NCBI GenBank assembly: GCA_007118095.1
Contig: SKSF01000201.1
Location: 1-38,144, forward strand
DNA: 38,144 bases
DNA from: Dehalococcoidia bacterium
GTDB taxonomy: Bacteria > Chloroflexota > Dehalococcoidia > Tepidiformales > Tepidiformaceae
Direction: 5' to 3'
Below the pieces are notes generated by a model, which saw only the letters and a list, made by a program, of their open reading frames with translations, did no database searches and had not been told where the DNA came from. Each line of letters opens with the position of its first letter. Positions within the stretch are counted from its first letter, which is position 1. This document shows positions 14,286 to 22,335 of this stretch, piece after piece. Both the position numbers and the translations under genes were made by a program.

Positions 14286-16217
14286 ATGAGATCCGCGCAA
14301 GGTTTCCGAGGCATCATCGAGCGCATGCTCCGGCGGGCGCCCATCCACGATTCGCAAACGCAGCCGTTGGCGCGCTATGAACCGATTGAAAGCTACGCGC
14401 TCATCGGCGATCGGCTGAGCACGGCACTGGTATCGCAATCGGGATCGGTGGACTGGGCATGCTTTCCGCGGATGGATTCGCCGACGGTGTTTGCCCGGAT
14501 ACTGGACGCGGACAAGGGCGGTTCGTGGTCAATTGCGCCCGAGGGCCCGTACCAGGTCCATCGGCAGTACCGCCCGGGCACGACCATTTTGGAAACGACG
14601 TTGACGACCGGCACGGGGGCAGCGGTGGTCACCGACTTCATGCCGCCATCGTCAGCGGAACTGGAACGGCTGGGGGATTCGTCGATTGTGCGCATCGTGC
14701 GGGGGATCACCGGTCGTGTGGCGATGCGGAACCGGCTGCACCCGGCGTTCAACTATGGCCGGGACGACCATGCGTGGACGCGAGCCGAGGGACTGGGGGT
14801 CCGTGCAAGCACGCGGGACGAGAGCCTGACGCTGTATTCGTCGCGGCTGGAGTTCGCGTTCGATGGTGCGGTGGCGGAAGCGCAGTTCGAGACGAAGCCG
14901 GGGGAGAAGCACATTTTTGTCCTGAGTCACCGTACGCCCCCGGCGCTGATGTTCGGCCAGGGGCTGCGGGACCTGGCCCCGCGCGCGCTGGAAACGACGG
15001 AGCGCTACTGGAGCGAATGGGCGCGCCGAGCTGACTACGACGGCCCCCACCGCCTGCTTGTGGAACGGAGCGCCCTGACGCTGCGGCTGCTGGATTACGC
15101 GCCGACGGGGGCCATCATCGCGGCGGCCACGGCGTCGTTGCCGGAGACGCCGGGCGGCATCCGTAACTGGGACTACCGGTTCTGCTGGATCCGGGACGCT
15201 TCGTTCACGCTTTATGCGTTCTTGTTGCTGGGGTATGCAGAAGAGGCGGAGAACTACCTCAACTGGCTGCTCGATGTGACGCGTGGCGACCCGGCTGCGT
15301 TGAAGGTGCTCTACGGCGTAGACGGGGAGACGCATGCGCCAGAGCAGGTGCTGGAGCATTTTGAAGGGTACGACGGCGCGCGGCCGGTTCGGATTGGCAA
15401 TGGGGCGCAGGACCAGGCTCAGCACGATATGTACGGGGAAGTGCTGGACTGCGCCTACCTGATGTACCGGAACGGCGGTGTCGTGACGGAGGGGCTGTGG
15501 GAGCTCCTTCGCCAGGCGGTCGACCACGTCTGCGAGATCTGGCACGAGCCGGACCACGGGCCATGGGAGATCCGCAGCCGGCCGCGGCACTTCGTTTATT
15601 CGAAGGTGATTTGCTGGGTGGCTGTGGACCGGGGGTTGCGGCTTGCCGAGGAGTGCGGGCTGCCCTGTGACCGGGAGCGCTGGGAGGCGGTACGCGGTGA
15701 AATCCGGGACGAGGTGCTGGAAAAGGGCTACAAGGAGGACCTCCAGTGCTTCACGGCGGCCTATGACGGCGACGACCTGGACGCGGCCGTGCTGGCGCTG
15801 CCGTTGCGCCGGTTCATCGACGCGAACGACCCGCGCATGGTTTCGACCGTGGAGCGTATCGGGAAGGACCTTTCCTTCGAGGGGGCTCCGCACCTGCTGC
15901 GCCGGGTCTCGCCGGGGTTCGAAGACGGGCTCCACGGGGAAGAGGGGGCGTTCCTGTTATGCAGCTTCTGGCTGGTGGACTGCCTGATCATGCAGGGGCG
16001 GCTGGAGGAGGCGGAGCGGCTGTTTGCGACGCTGGAAGGGCACACGAACGACCTGGGCCTGTGCGCGGAGATGGTGGACCCGACCACCGGCCGGCACCTG
16101 GGGAACTTTCCGCAGGCCTTCACGCATATCGCGTTCATTGTCTCGGCTTCGAACCTGGAGCGGGCGAAACGGGGGAAGGCGACGGCGGAGGAATCGGTGG
16201 CCGTTTCGGACGATTGA
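14286..16217 (+). CDS. Glycoside hydrolase family 15 protein (glucoamylase or trehalase-like)
   Basis: A 643-residue protein. The N-terminal domain starts with YEPIESYALIGDRLSTALVS and GSVDWACFPRMDSPTVFARI, typical of bacterial GH15 enzymes. The (alpha/alpha)6 catalytic barrel has IRNWDYRFCWIRDASFTLYA, the first catalytic Glu region AQHDMYGEVLDCAYLMYRNG, and the second in EEGAFLLCSFWLVDCLIMQG. Relatives hydrolyse alpha-1,4 glucans, or trehalose in actinobacterial members, releasing glucose. No signal peptide is seen, so it is probably cytoplasmic. I use ATG 14286; a start at ATG 14325 is possible because neither has a clear Shine-Dalgarno. It follows the nitroreductase gene by 46 bases and converges on the carboxypeptidase. 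Confidence 0.9.
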   Translation: MRSAQGFRGIIERMLRRAPIHDSQTQPLARYEPIESYALIGDRLSTALVSQSGSVDWACFPRMDSPTVFARILDADKGGSWSIAPEGPYQVHRQYRPGTTILETTLTTGTGAAVVTDFMPPSSAELERLGDSSIVRIVRGITGRVAMRNRLHPAFNYGRDDHAWTRAEGLGVRASTRDESLTLYSSRLEFAFDGAVAEAQFETKPGEKHIFVLSHRTPPALMFGQGLRDLAPRALETTERYWSEWARRADYDGPHRLLVERSALTLRLLDYAPTGAIIAAATASLPETPGGIRNWDYRFCWIRDASFTLYAFLLLGYAEEAENYLNWLLDVTRGDPAALKVLYGVDGETHAPEQVLEHFEGYDGARPVRIGNGAQDQAQHDMYGEVLDCAYLMYRNGGVVTEGLWELLRQAVDHVCEIWHEPDHGPWEIRSRPRHFVYSKVICWVAVDRGLRLAEECGLPCDRERWEAVRGEIRDEVLEKGYKEDLQCFTAAYDGDDLDAAVLALPLRRFIDANDPRMVSTVERIGKDLSFEGAPHLLRRVSPGFEDGLHGEEGAFLLCSFWLVDCLIMQGRLEEAERLFATLEGHTNDLGLCAEMVDPTTGRHLGNFPQAFTHIAFIVSASNLERAKRGKATAEESVAVSDD

Positions 16218-16226
16218 GCCGCGCGG

Positions 16227-17072
16227 TCAGATACCAACCCGGCCGACCAGGTCGAGCACGGCGAGGACGCCGGCAAGGTTGCGACTGAAGTTGTCGGGGT
16301 CGTCTTCTACGAGCTCGACGTCGGCGGCGGCAATACCAGCTTCGGCCATGGAGTCGATGAACTGGCCGGTGATGTCGTAGTAGGGCCAGTCGGAGATATG
16401 GTCATACCCGGCTGCGACCGCGTAAACGGAGGAGAGATCCCACGATCGCTGGGCGCCATTATCCTCGATGAGGCCGACATACCCGTGGTAGCTGAGCGCG
16501 AAGTGGGGCCCGAGGTCGAGCAGGTAGTGGTAGAGGGCCTGGGTCTCGGGTTCGGAGAGGGGTGCATCGCCGGCGCTGACCTGGTGGCGGCCGTGGGTCG
16601 CGATGGGCTCCCAATCGTCGGTGAGCCAATTGCGGTTGAGGTCGACATTGCGCGCGTTGAGACGGGTCCCGTGGACATACCCGTCGGGGTTGGCGTTCGG
16701 GAGGAAGACCAGGCGAATCCCGGGTGGGATTTGCCCCGGGTTGCTGGCGAAGTGGTCCTTGAGCTCGCGCACCAGGTAGACGGTGCCGACTTCCGGTCCC
16801 GTGTGGATGCCGCCGATGAGCACGATGGCGGTGTCGCCGGTCCCGATTTCGGTGACTTCGAGCGGGCGGCCTTCGACCGAGTTGCCGATCACGTGCTGGC
16901 GAGGTCCGGCAGGCTCGGCCGTATCGCGGTCAACCCCGCGGGCGAGCCCGCCGACGACGGCGGCGCGGCCCGGATCCGCGGCTTCGTCTGCCATGAGATT
17001 TGCGACGGGCAACGACAGTAGCAGCCCGACCATCGCGATGGAGGTGATTACCGCCAGGGCACGTGCGCGCAT
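16227..17072 (-). CDS. Secreted M14 family zinc carboxypeptidase
   Basis: A 281-residue protein with an N-terminal signal sequence (residues about 5-28). M14 landmarks are VLIGGIHTGPEVG with zinc ligands His90 and Glu94, NPDGYVHGTRLNARNVDLNR with the substrate-binding Arg-Asn pair, the third ligand His196 in LSYHGY, and probable catalytic Glu253 in ADVELVED. The first pair is spaced HxxxE, not the classic HxxE; I recall the longer spacing from an M14 subgroup with GGIHGGYEWNT-like motifs. The enzyme would trim C-terminal residues from peptides or cell-wall peptides outside the cytoplasm. It lies 3' of the terminator at 17128-17155, so it needs its own promoter. Confidence 0.82.
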   Translation of the reverse strand: MRARALAVITSIAMVGLLLSLPVANLMADEAADPGRAAVVGGLARGVDRDTAEPAGPRQHVIGNSVEGRPLEVTEIGTGDTAIVLIGGIHTGPEVGTVYLVRELKDHFASNPGQIPPGIRLVFLPNANPDGYVHGTRLNARNVDLNRNWLTDDWEPIATHGRHQVSAGDAPLSEPETQALYHYLLDLGPHFALSYHGYVGLIEDNGAQRSWDLSSVYAVAAGYDHISDWPYYDITGQFIDSMAEAGIAAADVELVEDDPDNFSRNLAGVLAVLDLVGRVGI

Positions 17073-17127
17073 CGCGCGCCATGGTACAGGTACACGGGCC
17101 GCACGCTACCTGCACGACCGGCAAGGA

Positions 17128-17155
17128 AAAGGGAGCGTCTTTCGACGCTCCCTTT
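17128..17155 (-). terminator. Intrinsic terminator of the aldehyde:ferredoxin oxidoreductase gene
   Basis: A perfect 12-base stem, AAAGGGAGCGTC with GACGCTCCCTTT, closes on a GAAA tetraloop as read on the minus strand and is followed by further T residues. It lies 27 bases after the oxidoreductase stop codon. The A-rich start and T-rich end could also make it work in the other direction. Confidence 0.88.
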
Positions 17156-17182
17156 CACTGTGTTGCGCTGGCAGACGCCCGA

Positions 17183-19072
17183 CTAGGCGTGCAGGGCCTC
17201 AGCGACTTCGCGGAGTCCGACCTGCTCAAGCTTCTCTTTCGAGGGCGTGCAAGTATCGACGTCCCAGCCACACGCCTTGAGGAAGTCGACCTCAAGGGTT
17301 TCGGTGTCGAGCACGACGCCTTCGAGCGGGCCGGTGTGGGTGCCCTCGGGGCTCTTGCCGGTCACGCGGTCGGGGACGTGGCGCTGGCGGGGGTTGCCGC
17401 CTTCACGGATCTCGTAGGCCATGCGAAGGTTCGCGATGCGCTCGCCAACTTCCATGATCTCGTTGAGGTCCGTGTCCCAGCCGGTGACGGCGTTGAACCA
17501 GCTCGGAATGTTGGCGGTGTTGGCTGCCATCATGATGAACTGGCACATGCCGCCGGCGTTTACGACGTGCATGTATTCGCTGGCGCCCTTGTGGTGCTCG
17601 CCGCGGCCGGTGTATTCCTTGAAGTCCTTGGGCGCGGGCGGGATGGTGCCGATGCGCCGGTTGCCTTCGTACTGGGTGTGGCGGCCGGGGGTCGGATCGA
17701 GGCGGTAGGTGGTGTGGTATTCAGGCTGGAGCTTGGGATCGTGCATCGCGATCTCCTGGCCGCCGATGTGTATTGCGTACCGCTCGGCCCCGTTGCCAAT
17801 CCTCTCCGCGGCAACCTTGACGCCGTCGGCGAACGCGTCGCCGATGGCTCGGCGCTCGTTCATGAGCTTGAGGAACTCGATAACGCAGTCGGGATCGCCC
17901 CAGCGGAGCTCGATGCCGTCGGTGTCCTCTTTGGTGATGATGCCGTTTTCATAGCACTCGATGGCCATGGAGATGGCAGCACCGGCGCTGATGACGTCGA
18001 ACCCGTACTCATTGCTGAGGTGGTTGAGGTAGATGAGCGCATCGGGTTCGGCCATGAGGTTCATGGTGCCGAAGGAGGCCATGGCCTCGTATTCAGGCCG
18101 GTGGGTGTGATGGGGATAGGGGTACTTGGGGTTCGTCGACTCGACGGATTCGGCGCCACAGGCCATGGGGCACCGCCAGCAACCGTAGGATTTCTCCATT
18201 TTGGGGTTGATGGTGCTGCCGCCGTCGATGTCCTGGGCATTGGGGAAGTCGACCGTGCCGACGCCGCCCCAGTTCTTGACGGGGGAGTCGCCGTTGAGCG
18301 CCGACGCGGCGGTGATGCCGGTGGTGCCAAACGTGTGGAAGAAGTCCTTGAGGGGCTTCACGAAGTCATCGATGTTGGCACGGAACATCTTGATGGTCTC
18401 GTCGGTCTGGGCGATGACTTTGCGTTCCGCGACGGCGACAACGGCCTTGAGGTTCTTCGAGCCCATAACGGCGCCGACACCGGAGCGGGCTGCCAGGCGG
18501 CCGTGGTCGTTGCAGACGCCGCTGAGGTACGAGAGACGCTCACCTGCCGTGCCGATATTCGCGATGCTGGCGCGCTTCCCGTGGCGGGCTTTGAGCTCGC
18601 TCTCGTTCTGAATGGCGAGCTGGCCCCACTGGTCGGAAGCATCACGAAGTTCGATGGTGTCGCCTTCGATCAGCAGGTAGACGGGCTTTTCGGCCTTGCC
18701 GAAGAACATGATCCCGTCCCAGCCAGAGAGTTTGAGCACACCGCCAAAGTCGCCACCGCAGTTGGCGTCGCCCCAGCCACCGGTCAGGGGGCTCTTGCAG
18801 ACGACCTGCCAGCGCTGGCCAAAGAGTGGTGTACCGGTGAGCAGGCCGGAGAACATGCCGAGCATGTTGTCCGGGCCGAGGGGGTCGACGCCCTGCGGGA
18901 CGCGGTCCCACATCATGCGAGCGCCGATGCCGTAGCCACCGAGGTACTTGCGATAGAGTTCCTCGTCGGGCTGTTCGACGGTGATCTCACCGGTGGTGAG
19001 ATTCACGTTGAGCAGTTTTCCGTTGAAGCCCTTTTCTTTAAGAGCAGAGCCTGTGCCATTGCCTTCGGCCAA
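17183..19072 (-). CDS. Aldehyde:ferredoxin oxidoreductase family protein (tungsten or molybdenum pterin)
   Basis: A 629-residue AOR family enzyme. The pterin-binding N-terminal domain has YLGGYGIGARMMWDRVP, GLLTGTPLFGQRW and GGDFGGVLKLSGWDG. The four [4Fe-4S] ligands are Cys298, Cys301 and Cys305 (YGCWRCPMACG) plus Cys510 (GGMCQF). AIANIGTAGERLSYLSGV-type residues and GRLAARSGVGAVMGSKNLKA are hallmarks. Members oxidise aldehydes (or related substrates such as benzoyl-CoA) with ferredoxin. The substrate cannot be assigned. The start is TTG 19072, supported by a well-placed GGAGG. No partner electron-transfer subunit lies next to it. Two inverted repeats precede it and a strong terminator follows. 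Confidence 0.93.
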   Translation of the reverse strand: MAEGNGTGSALKEKGFNGKLLNVNLTTGEITVEQPDEELYRKYLGGYGIGARMMWDRVPQGVDPLGPDNMLGMFSGLLTGTPLFGQRWQVVCKSPLTGGWGDANCGGDFGGVLKLSGWDGIMFFGKAEKPVYLLIEGDTIELRDASDQWGQLAIQNESELKARHGKRASIANIGTAGERLSYLSGVCNDHGRLAARSGVGAVMGSKNLKAVVAVAERKVIAQTDETIKMFRANIDDFVKPLKDFFHTFGTTGITAASALNGDSPVKNWGGVGTVDFPNAQDIDGGSTINPKMEKSYGCWRCPMACGAESVESTNPKYPYPHHTHRPEYEAMASFGTMNLMAEPDALIYLNHLSNEYGFDVISAGAAISMAIECYENGIITKEDTDGIELRWGDPDCVIEFLKLMNERRAIGDAFADGVKVAAERIGNGAERYAIHIGGQEIAMHDPKLQPEYHTTYRLDPTPGRHTQYEGNRRIGTIPPAPKDFKEYTGRGEHHKGASEYMHVVNAGGMCQFIMMAANTANIPSWFNAVTGWDTDLNEIMEVGERIANLRMAYEIREGGNPRQRHVPDRVTGKSPEGTHTGPLEGVVLDTETLEVDFLKACGWDVDTCTPSKEKLEQVGLREVAEALHA

Positions 19073-19086
19073 TGGGTTCCTCCAGA

Positions 19087-19141
19087 TAACGGGCGCAGTA
19101 AGCCCGTTAGGTTTGGGCGAAGGGTGTCAGAGCTGGGACAC
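19087..19141 (-). promoter_or_regulatory. Paired inverted repeats upstream of the oxidoreductase gene
   Basis: TAACGGGC-N7-GCCCGTTA (19087-19109) ends only a few bases before the GGAGG ribosome-binding site, and GTGTC-N8-GACAC (19124-19141) lies just upstream of it. The first could fold as an RNA hairpin near the start codon or bind a protein; the second resembles a dimeric operator. No T-run follows either, so they are poor terminators for the hydrolase gene that ends at 19186. Confidence 0.4.
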
Positions 19142-19185
19142 GGTTGCAATATGCCCCATCCGGCATAGCGGCATTGTCCTGCCGG

Positions 19186-20223
19186 TTAGATGTTGCCTGC
19201 GAGGAAGGCGAGGAGGTGTCCGTTGGTGACTTCCGGTGCTTCCTCGGGGAAGAAATGGCCGGCATCCACACGGCGGGCGCGGAGATCGGGGAAGTAGCGG
19301 GAGAACTGGTCGACAAAGGGGTTCCCGGTGGGAACCTGGTCGGCGGGGGGTGCGTCGCCTCCCTGGCGGCCGCCCAGGTACTGCCCGTGCATCCAGAGTG
19401 TGGGATTAGGGAACTGCTTGTGGCGGTCTTCTGGACCATAGTCCATGAAGTGTTCGAACAGGGGGTGTTGTTCAAGGCCTTCTTCGTGCAGCCACATGCG
19501 GGCGACTTCATGTTCGCCCAGGTGGCGGAACCGTTCGCCATGTGCGGCAGTGTCGTCCGGCGAGACGATGTGGAACGGGAGCGCGTAGCGGTAATAGGAG
19601 ATGGCCGCATCGTGCGACGCGGGGTCGGCGAAGGCGTCGCGGTAGTGCTGGACGTCTTCGTCGGTCGCCCAGCGGAGTGCGGCGGCGCCAGGCGGCATTT
19701 GCCAGGGCGAAAGGGGCCGGGATGGAAGGGCGGGTTCGGAGGTACCGGTGAAGATGGCGTCGATGAACTGCTGGTGATAGTTGCGGAAGAACTCTTCGGG
19801 GTAGGGCTGAGCCTTGAACCAGTAGCCGTGGACAGCACGCGGGGCCCAGACCGTGCAGAGCGTATCCATGAGCGCCAGGCGCTCAACGCGTTCGGGCCAG
19901 TCGATGGCGACTTTGAACGCGATGATACCGCCCCAGTCGTGGCCGACCACGTGGGCGCGCGGGATGTCGAGCGCGTCCATGAAGTTAATGATGTCGAGCG
20001 CGAGGAGGTGGCGGGTGACGCGGCCGCCGGGCTTATCGGTCTGGCCGCACCCGCGCGTGTCCGGCGCGAAGACGGAATACCCGGCATCGACAAGCGCAGG
20101 GACCTGTTTCCGCCACTCGTAGGAGGTCTCGGGGAACCCATGGATGAGGACGATAGGTGTCCCGGTGCCCTCCTGGAGGTAGTGCATCCGCAGATCGCGA
20201 GTCTGAACGAAGTGGGATCGCAT
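19186..20223 (-). CDS. Epoxide hydrolase-like alpha/beta hydrolase
   Basis: A 345-residue alpha/beta hydrolase with the soluble epoxide hydrolase pattern: HGFPETSYEWRKQVPALVDA (HGxP oxyanion motif), GHDWGG with nucleophile Asp96, a cap domain with several Tyr (YYRYALPFHI), and the catalytic His in VDAGHFFPEEAP. An Asp nucleophile in HDWG occurs in both epoxide hydrolases and haloalkane or fluoroacetate dehalogenases; HGFPE favours the former. It starts 88 bases after the terminator of the ribosomal operon, and a promoter-like pair (20260-20288) lies between. The aldehyde oxidoreductase gene follows 113 bases downstream on the same strand. Confidence 0.87.
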   Translation of the reverse strand: MRSHFVQTRDLRMHYLQEGTGTPIVLIHGFPETSYEWRKQVPALVDAGYSVFAPDTRGCGQTDKPGGRVTRHLLALDIINFMDALDIPRAHVVGHDWGGIIAFKVAIDWPERVERLALMDTLCTVWAPRAVHGYWFKAQPYPEEFFRNYHQQFIDAIFTGTSEPALPSRPLSPWQMPPGAAALRWATDEDVQHYRDAFADPASHDAAISYYRYALPFHIVSPDDTAAHGERFRHLGEHEVARMWLHEEGLEQHPLFEHFMDYGPEDRHKQFPNPTLWMHGQYLGGRQGGDAPPADQVPTGNPFVDQFSRYFPDLRARRVDAGHFFPEEAPEVTNGHLLAFLAGNI

Positions 20224-20259
20224 TTCTTATGCCCTGTCGTGCTTTCCTTCGGTGAGGCG

Positions 20260-20288
20260 GTTCTACCGGTAACGGCGCCAAATGTCGA
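20260..20288 (-). promoter_or_regulatory. Candidate promoter of the epoxide hydrolase-like gene
   Basis: On the minus strand TCGACA (20283-20288, five of six matches to TTGACA) and TAGAAC (20260-20265, four of six to TATAAT) are 17 bases apart, between the ribosomal operon terminator and the ATG at 20223. Confidence 0.5.
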
Positions 20289-20311
20289 GCGGCGTTCGCG
20301 CCTCACAAGAA

Positions 20312-20339
20312 AAGGCCCCTCCCATGTGGGAGGGGCCTT
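20312..20339 (-). terminator. Terminator of the ribosomal superoperon
   Basis: A 12-base perfect stem (AAGGCCCCTCCC with GGGAGGGGCCTT) with a four-base loop, followed on the minus strand by TTTTCTTG. It lies 27 bases after the rpsI stop and closes the long ribosomal gene cluster. Confidence 0.92.
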
Positions 20340-20366
20340 CGCCATGAGCGGAATCCGGTGGCGGAT

Positions 20367-20765
20367 CTACCGCTTGGTGAACTGAGGGGCCTTGCGGGCG
20401 CGCTTGAGGCCGGCCTTCTTGCGCTCCTTCATCCGCGAGTCGCGGGTGAGCATGTTGGTGGGGCGCTTGAGCATCGGCTTGGCGTTGGGGTCGGCGGCGA
20501 CGAGGGCGCGCGCGATGCCCATACGGATGGCGTCGGCCCAGCCGCTAACACCGCCACCTTCGCACTTGACCTGGGCGCTGAAGCGCTGTTCGCGGCCAAG
20601 ACGCTCGAGAGGAGCGGTGATAATGCGACGGTGTTCATCGCGCGGGAAGAGCTCTTCCATGGGCTTTCCGTTGACGACGATTGCGCCGTTGCCCGGGTAG
20701 AGCCTGACACGTGCGACCGCTGTCTTGCGGCGGCCGGTCCCGTAGTAGTACTGCTGGTCGCTCAT
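20367..20765 (-). CDS. rpsI: Ribosomal protein uS9
   Basis: A 132-residue uS9 of normal length. It has YYYGTGRRKTAVARVRLYPG at the start, GGGVSGWADAIRMGIARALV in the middle and the invariant basic C-terminus KAPQFTKR, whose last Arg reaches the P-site tRNA anticodon loop. It is the last gene of the superoperon, and its ATG overlaps the rplM stop by four bases (ATGA). A terminator lies 27 bases downstream. No acidic tail is present, as expected for a protein whose C-terminus works in the decoding site. Confidence 0.97.
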   Translation of the reverse strand: MSDQQYYYGTGRRKTAVARVRLYPGNGAIVVNGKPMEELFPRDEHRRIITAPLERLGREQRFSAQVKCEGGGVSGWADAIRMGIARALVAADPNAKPMLKRPTNMLTRDSRMKERKKAGLKRARKAPQFTKR

Positions 20766-21544
20766 GCGCCCTTCTCCTTGTCTGTCTCGGCGGTCTCGGT
20801 GTCAACGTCGCCGGATTCGCTGGTGGCATCGGCGGGTTCGGCCTCTGCATCCGCGGGCGACGTGTCTTCGGCGGCGCGGGGTTCTTCTACCCCGGCCTGC
20901 GCCGTCGGCGCATCATCTTCGAGCTCCGCGTCGGCGGCTCTTGCGGCTGCCTCGGCGCCAGCATCGGACTGTGCCTTCGCGGCTTCCTTCTTCTCGACGC
21001 GGGCCGCTTCCCTTGCTTCTGCCTGGGCAGCGACATCGGCCGGGACAGGCAGCGGGCGAAGGCGGCGGGGCTTCACCTGGTGAAGTTCGGCATTGGCGGC
21101 GCGAGCTTCCTGCGCGCGCTGCGACCCCGTCACCTGCGAATGATGGGGATGGTTCGGCCCGCGGTAGACCTTGAGGTGCTTGATCTGCTGCCGGCCGAGC
21201 GGGCCGGATGGCAGCATGCCCCAGACAGCCTGTTCGATGATGCGGTCCGGGAAGCGCTCGCGCATTTCCTCGAACGTCCGCATCTTCAGTCCGCCCGGGT
21301 AGCCAGAGTGGCGGTAGTAGCGCTTGGTCTCGCTCTTGCGCCCGGTGAGCTCGACCTTCTCCGCATTGATAACGATGACGTAGTCACCGACATCGAGGTG
21401 CGGTTCGAAGATGGGCTTGTGTTTGCCCCGGATCAGGCGTGCCGCTTCGGACGCCACGCGCCCGAGCGGCTGCCCGGCTGCGTCGATGACGTGCCAGTCC
21501 TTGTATATGTCTGCCGCTTTGGTGCGGACGGTAGTGGTGCTCAT
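20762..21544 (-). CDS. rplM: Ribosomal protein uL13 with long acidic C-terminal extension
   Basis: A 260-residue protein; uL13 is usually about 140-150. The core is standard (DWHVIDAAGQPLGRVASEAA, DYVIVINAEKVELTGRKSET, HSGYPGGLKMRTFEEMRERF, GMLPSGPLGRQQIKHLKVYR). From about residue 145 a long extension begins, first basic and Ala-rich, then acidic (EEPRAAEDTSPADAEAEPAD) and probably disordered. uL13 binds 23S rRNA early in large-subunit assembly. Its ATG overlaps the truA stop and its stop overlaps the rpsI start, each by four bases. Confidence 0.96.
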   Translation of the reverse strand: MSTTTVRTKAADIYKDWHVIDAAGQPLGRVASEAARLIRGKHKPIFEPHLDVGDYVIVINAEKVELTGRKSETKRYYRHSGYPGGLKMRTFEEMRERFPDRIIEQAVWGMLPSGPLGRQQIKHLKVYRGPNHPHHSQVTGSQRAQEARAANAELHQVKPRRLRPLPVPADVAAQAEAREAARVEKKEAAKAQSDAGAEAAARAADAELEDDAPTAQAGVEEPRAAEDTSPADAEAEPADATSESGDVDTETAETDKEKGA

Positions 21545-22335
21545 GGCGTGTATCCCTCATCGTAGGTGACGTACTCAAGGCAAAGCCCCTGTGGCGGCGC
21601 TGTGGGACCAATAGTCCCGGTCTGCGCCTGCTCCAGGAGGCCCGTAATGTCCTCCATTGTGACCGACCCGCGCCCAACGCTCACGGAGGCGCCTGCGATG
21701 CGGCGCACCATGTGCGGGAGGAACGCGTCGGCCTCGATGTCGAAGTGAAGGATGCACCCCTGCTGCGTCCAACGTGCTTCGAACACCGTGCGCTCCGAAG
21801 AGCGGCCCGGTTCCAGTGGGCCGGAACAGGCAATGAAGTCCTTCCGGCCCGTGAGTGCGTTTGCGAGGCTCTGCATCGCGGCGACATCGAGCGGCTTCTC
21901 GACGTGCCAGGCGACGCGGCGCCAGAGGGGCATCCGCACCCGGCTATTCAAGATGGTGTACCGGTAGCCGCGCCGGCGCGCCTGGCGCCTCGGGTCGAAG
22001 CCAGGGGTGACTTCGAGCACATCGCGGACCGATACATCGCCGGGCAGTAGCGCATTGAGCGCCTTCCCGACGGTCGCGGCGTCGTGCCGGGTCGTGGCAC
22101 TGACTGCTGCAACCTGCCCCACGGCGTGAACACCCGTATCGGTGCGTCCTGCCATGGAAACGCGGCAGTGCTCTCCGAAGAGGCGCTCTGCCGCGCGTTC
22201 TACCTCTCCCTGGACGGTGCGGGCGTTCGCCTGTACCTGGGACCCGGCGAAGTCCGTGCCGTCGTAACTCACTGTGGCCGCGAAGCGCTTCGCGGCCACA
22301 GTGTCAGGACTGTTTTTCGTCCTCGCCGTCACCAT
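21541..22335 (-). CDS. truA: tRNA pseudouridine(38-40) synthase TruA
   Basis: About 264 residues from ATG 22335, the usual size. TruA converts uridines 38-40 of the tRNA anticodon arm to pseudouridine. The catalytic Asp lies in [17 protein letters not shown]; further landmarks are [53 protein letters not shown] and [20 protein letters not shown]. The start is uncertain: ATG 22335 overlaps rplQ by 32 bases, while a GTG at 22299 lies inside a 34-base palindrome just after the rplQ stop. Both precede the conserved domain. Its stop overlaps the rplM start (ATGA), so the enzyme is coupled to ribosomal protein synthesis. Confidence 0.92.
   Translation of the reverse strand: MVTARTKNSPDTVAAKRFAATVSYDGTDFAGSQVQANARTVQGEVERAAERLFGEHCRVSMAGRTDTGVHAVGQVAAVSATTRHDAATVGKALNALLPGDVSVRDVLEVTPGFDPRRQARRRGYRYTILNSRVRMPLWRRVAWHVEKPLDVAAMQSLANALTGRKDFIACSGPLEPGRSSERTVFEARWTQQGCILHFDIEADAFLPHMVRRIAGASVSVGRGSVTMEDITGLLEQAQTGTIGPTAPPQGLCLEYVTYDEGYTP
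22270..22303. repeat. 34-base perfect palindrome at the rplQ-truA junction
   Basis: The 17-base half CACTGTGGCCGCGAAGC is followed directly by its exact reverse complement. It begins right after the rplQ stop codon (22304-22306) and runs into the start of the truA coding region. In RNA it would form a very stable hairpin. No T-run follows on the minus strand, so it is not a standard terminator; five T's lie at 22312-22316 on the plus-strand side. Confidence 0.9.

Noticed and set aside
14652-15935. 427-codon minus-strand frame opposite the GH15 gene
   Set aside because: The GH15 gene has all catalytic motifs; the antisense translation is Arg/Pro/Gln-rich without a domain.
17063-19168. Long open frame (701 codons) on the plus strand, opposite the aldehyde oxidoreductase gene
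   Set aside because: It is the mirror of a well-recognised gene with full family motifs; high GC makes the antisense frame open. Its translation has no recognisable domain.
19144-20385. Plus-strand frame opposite the epoxide hydrolase-like gene
   Set aside because: It crosses the ribosomal operon terminator and two other elements and lacks any family motif.
22270-22316. Palindrome at the rplQ-truA junction as a plus-strand terminator, with TTTTT downstream
   Set aside because: No plus-strand gene lies upstream that would need it, and the T-run is eight bases from the stem.
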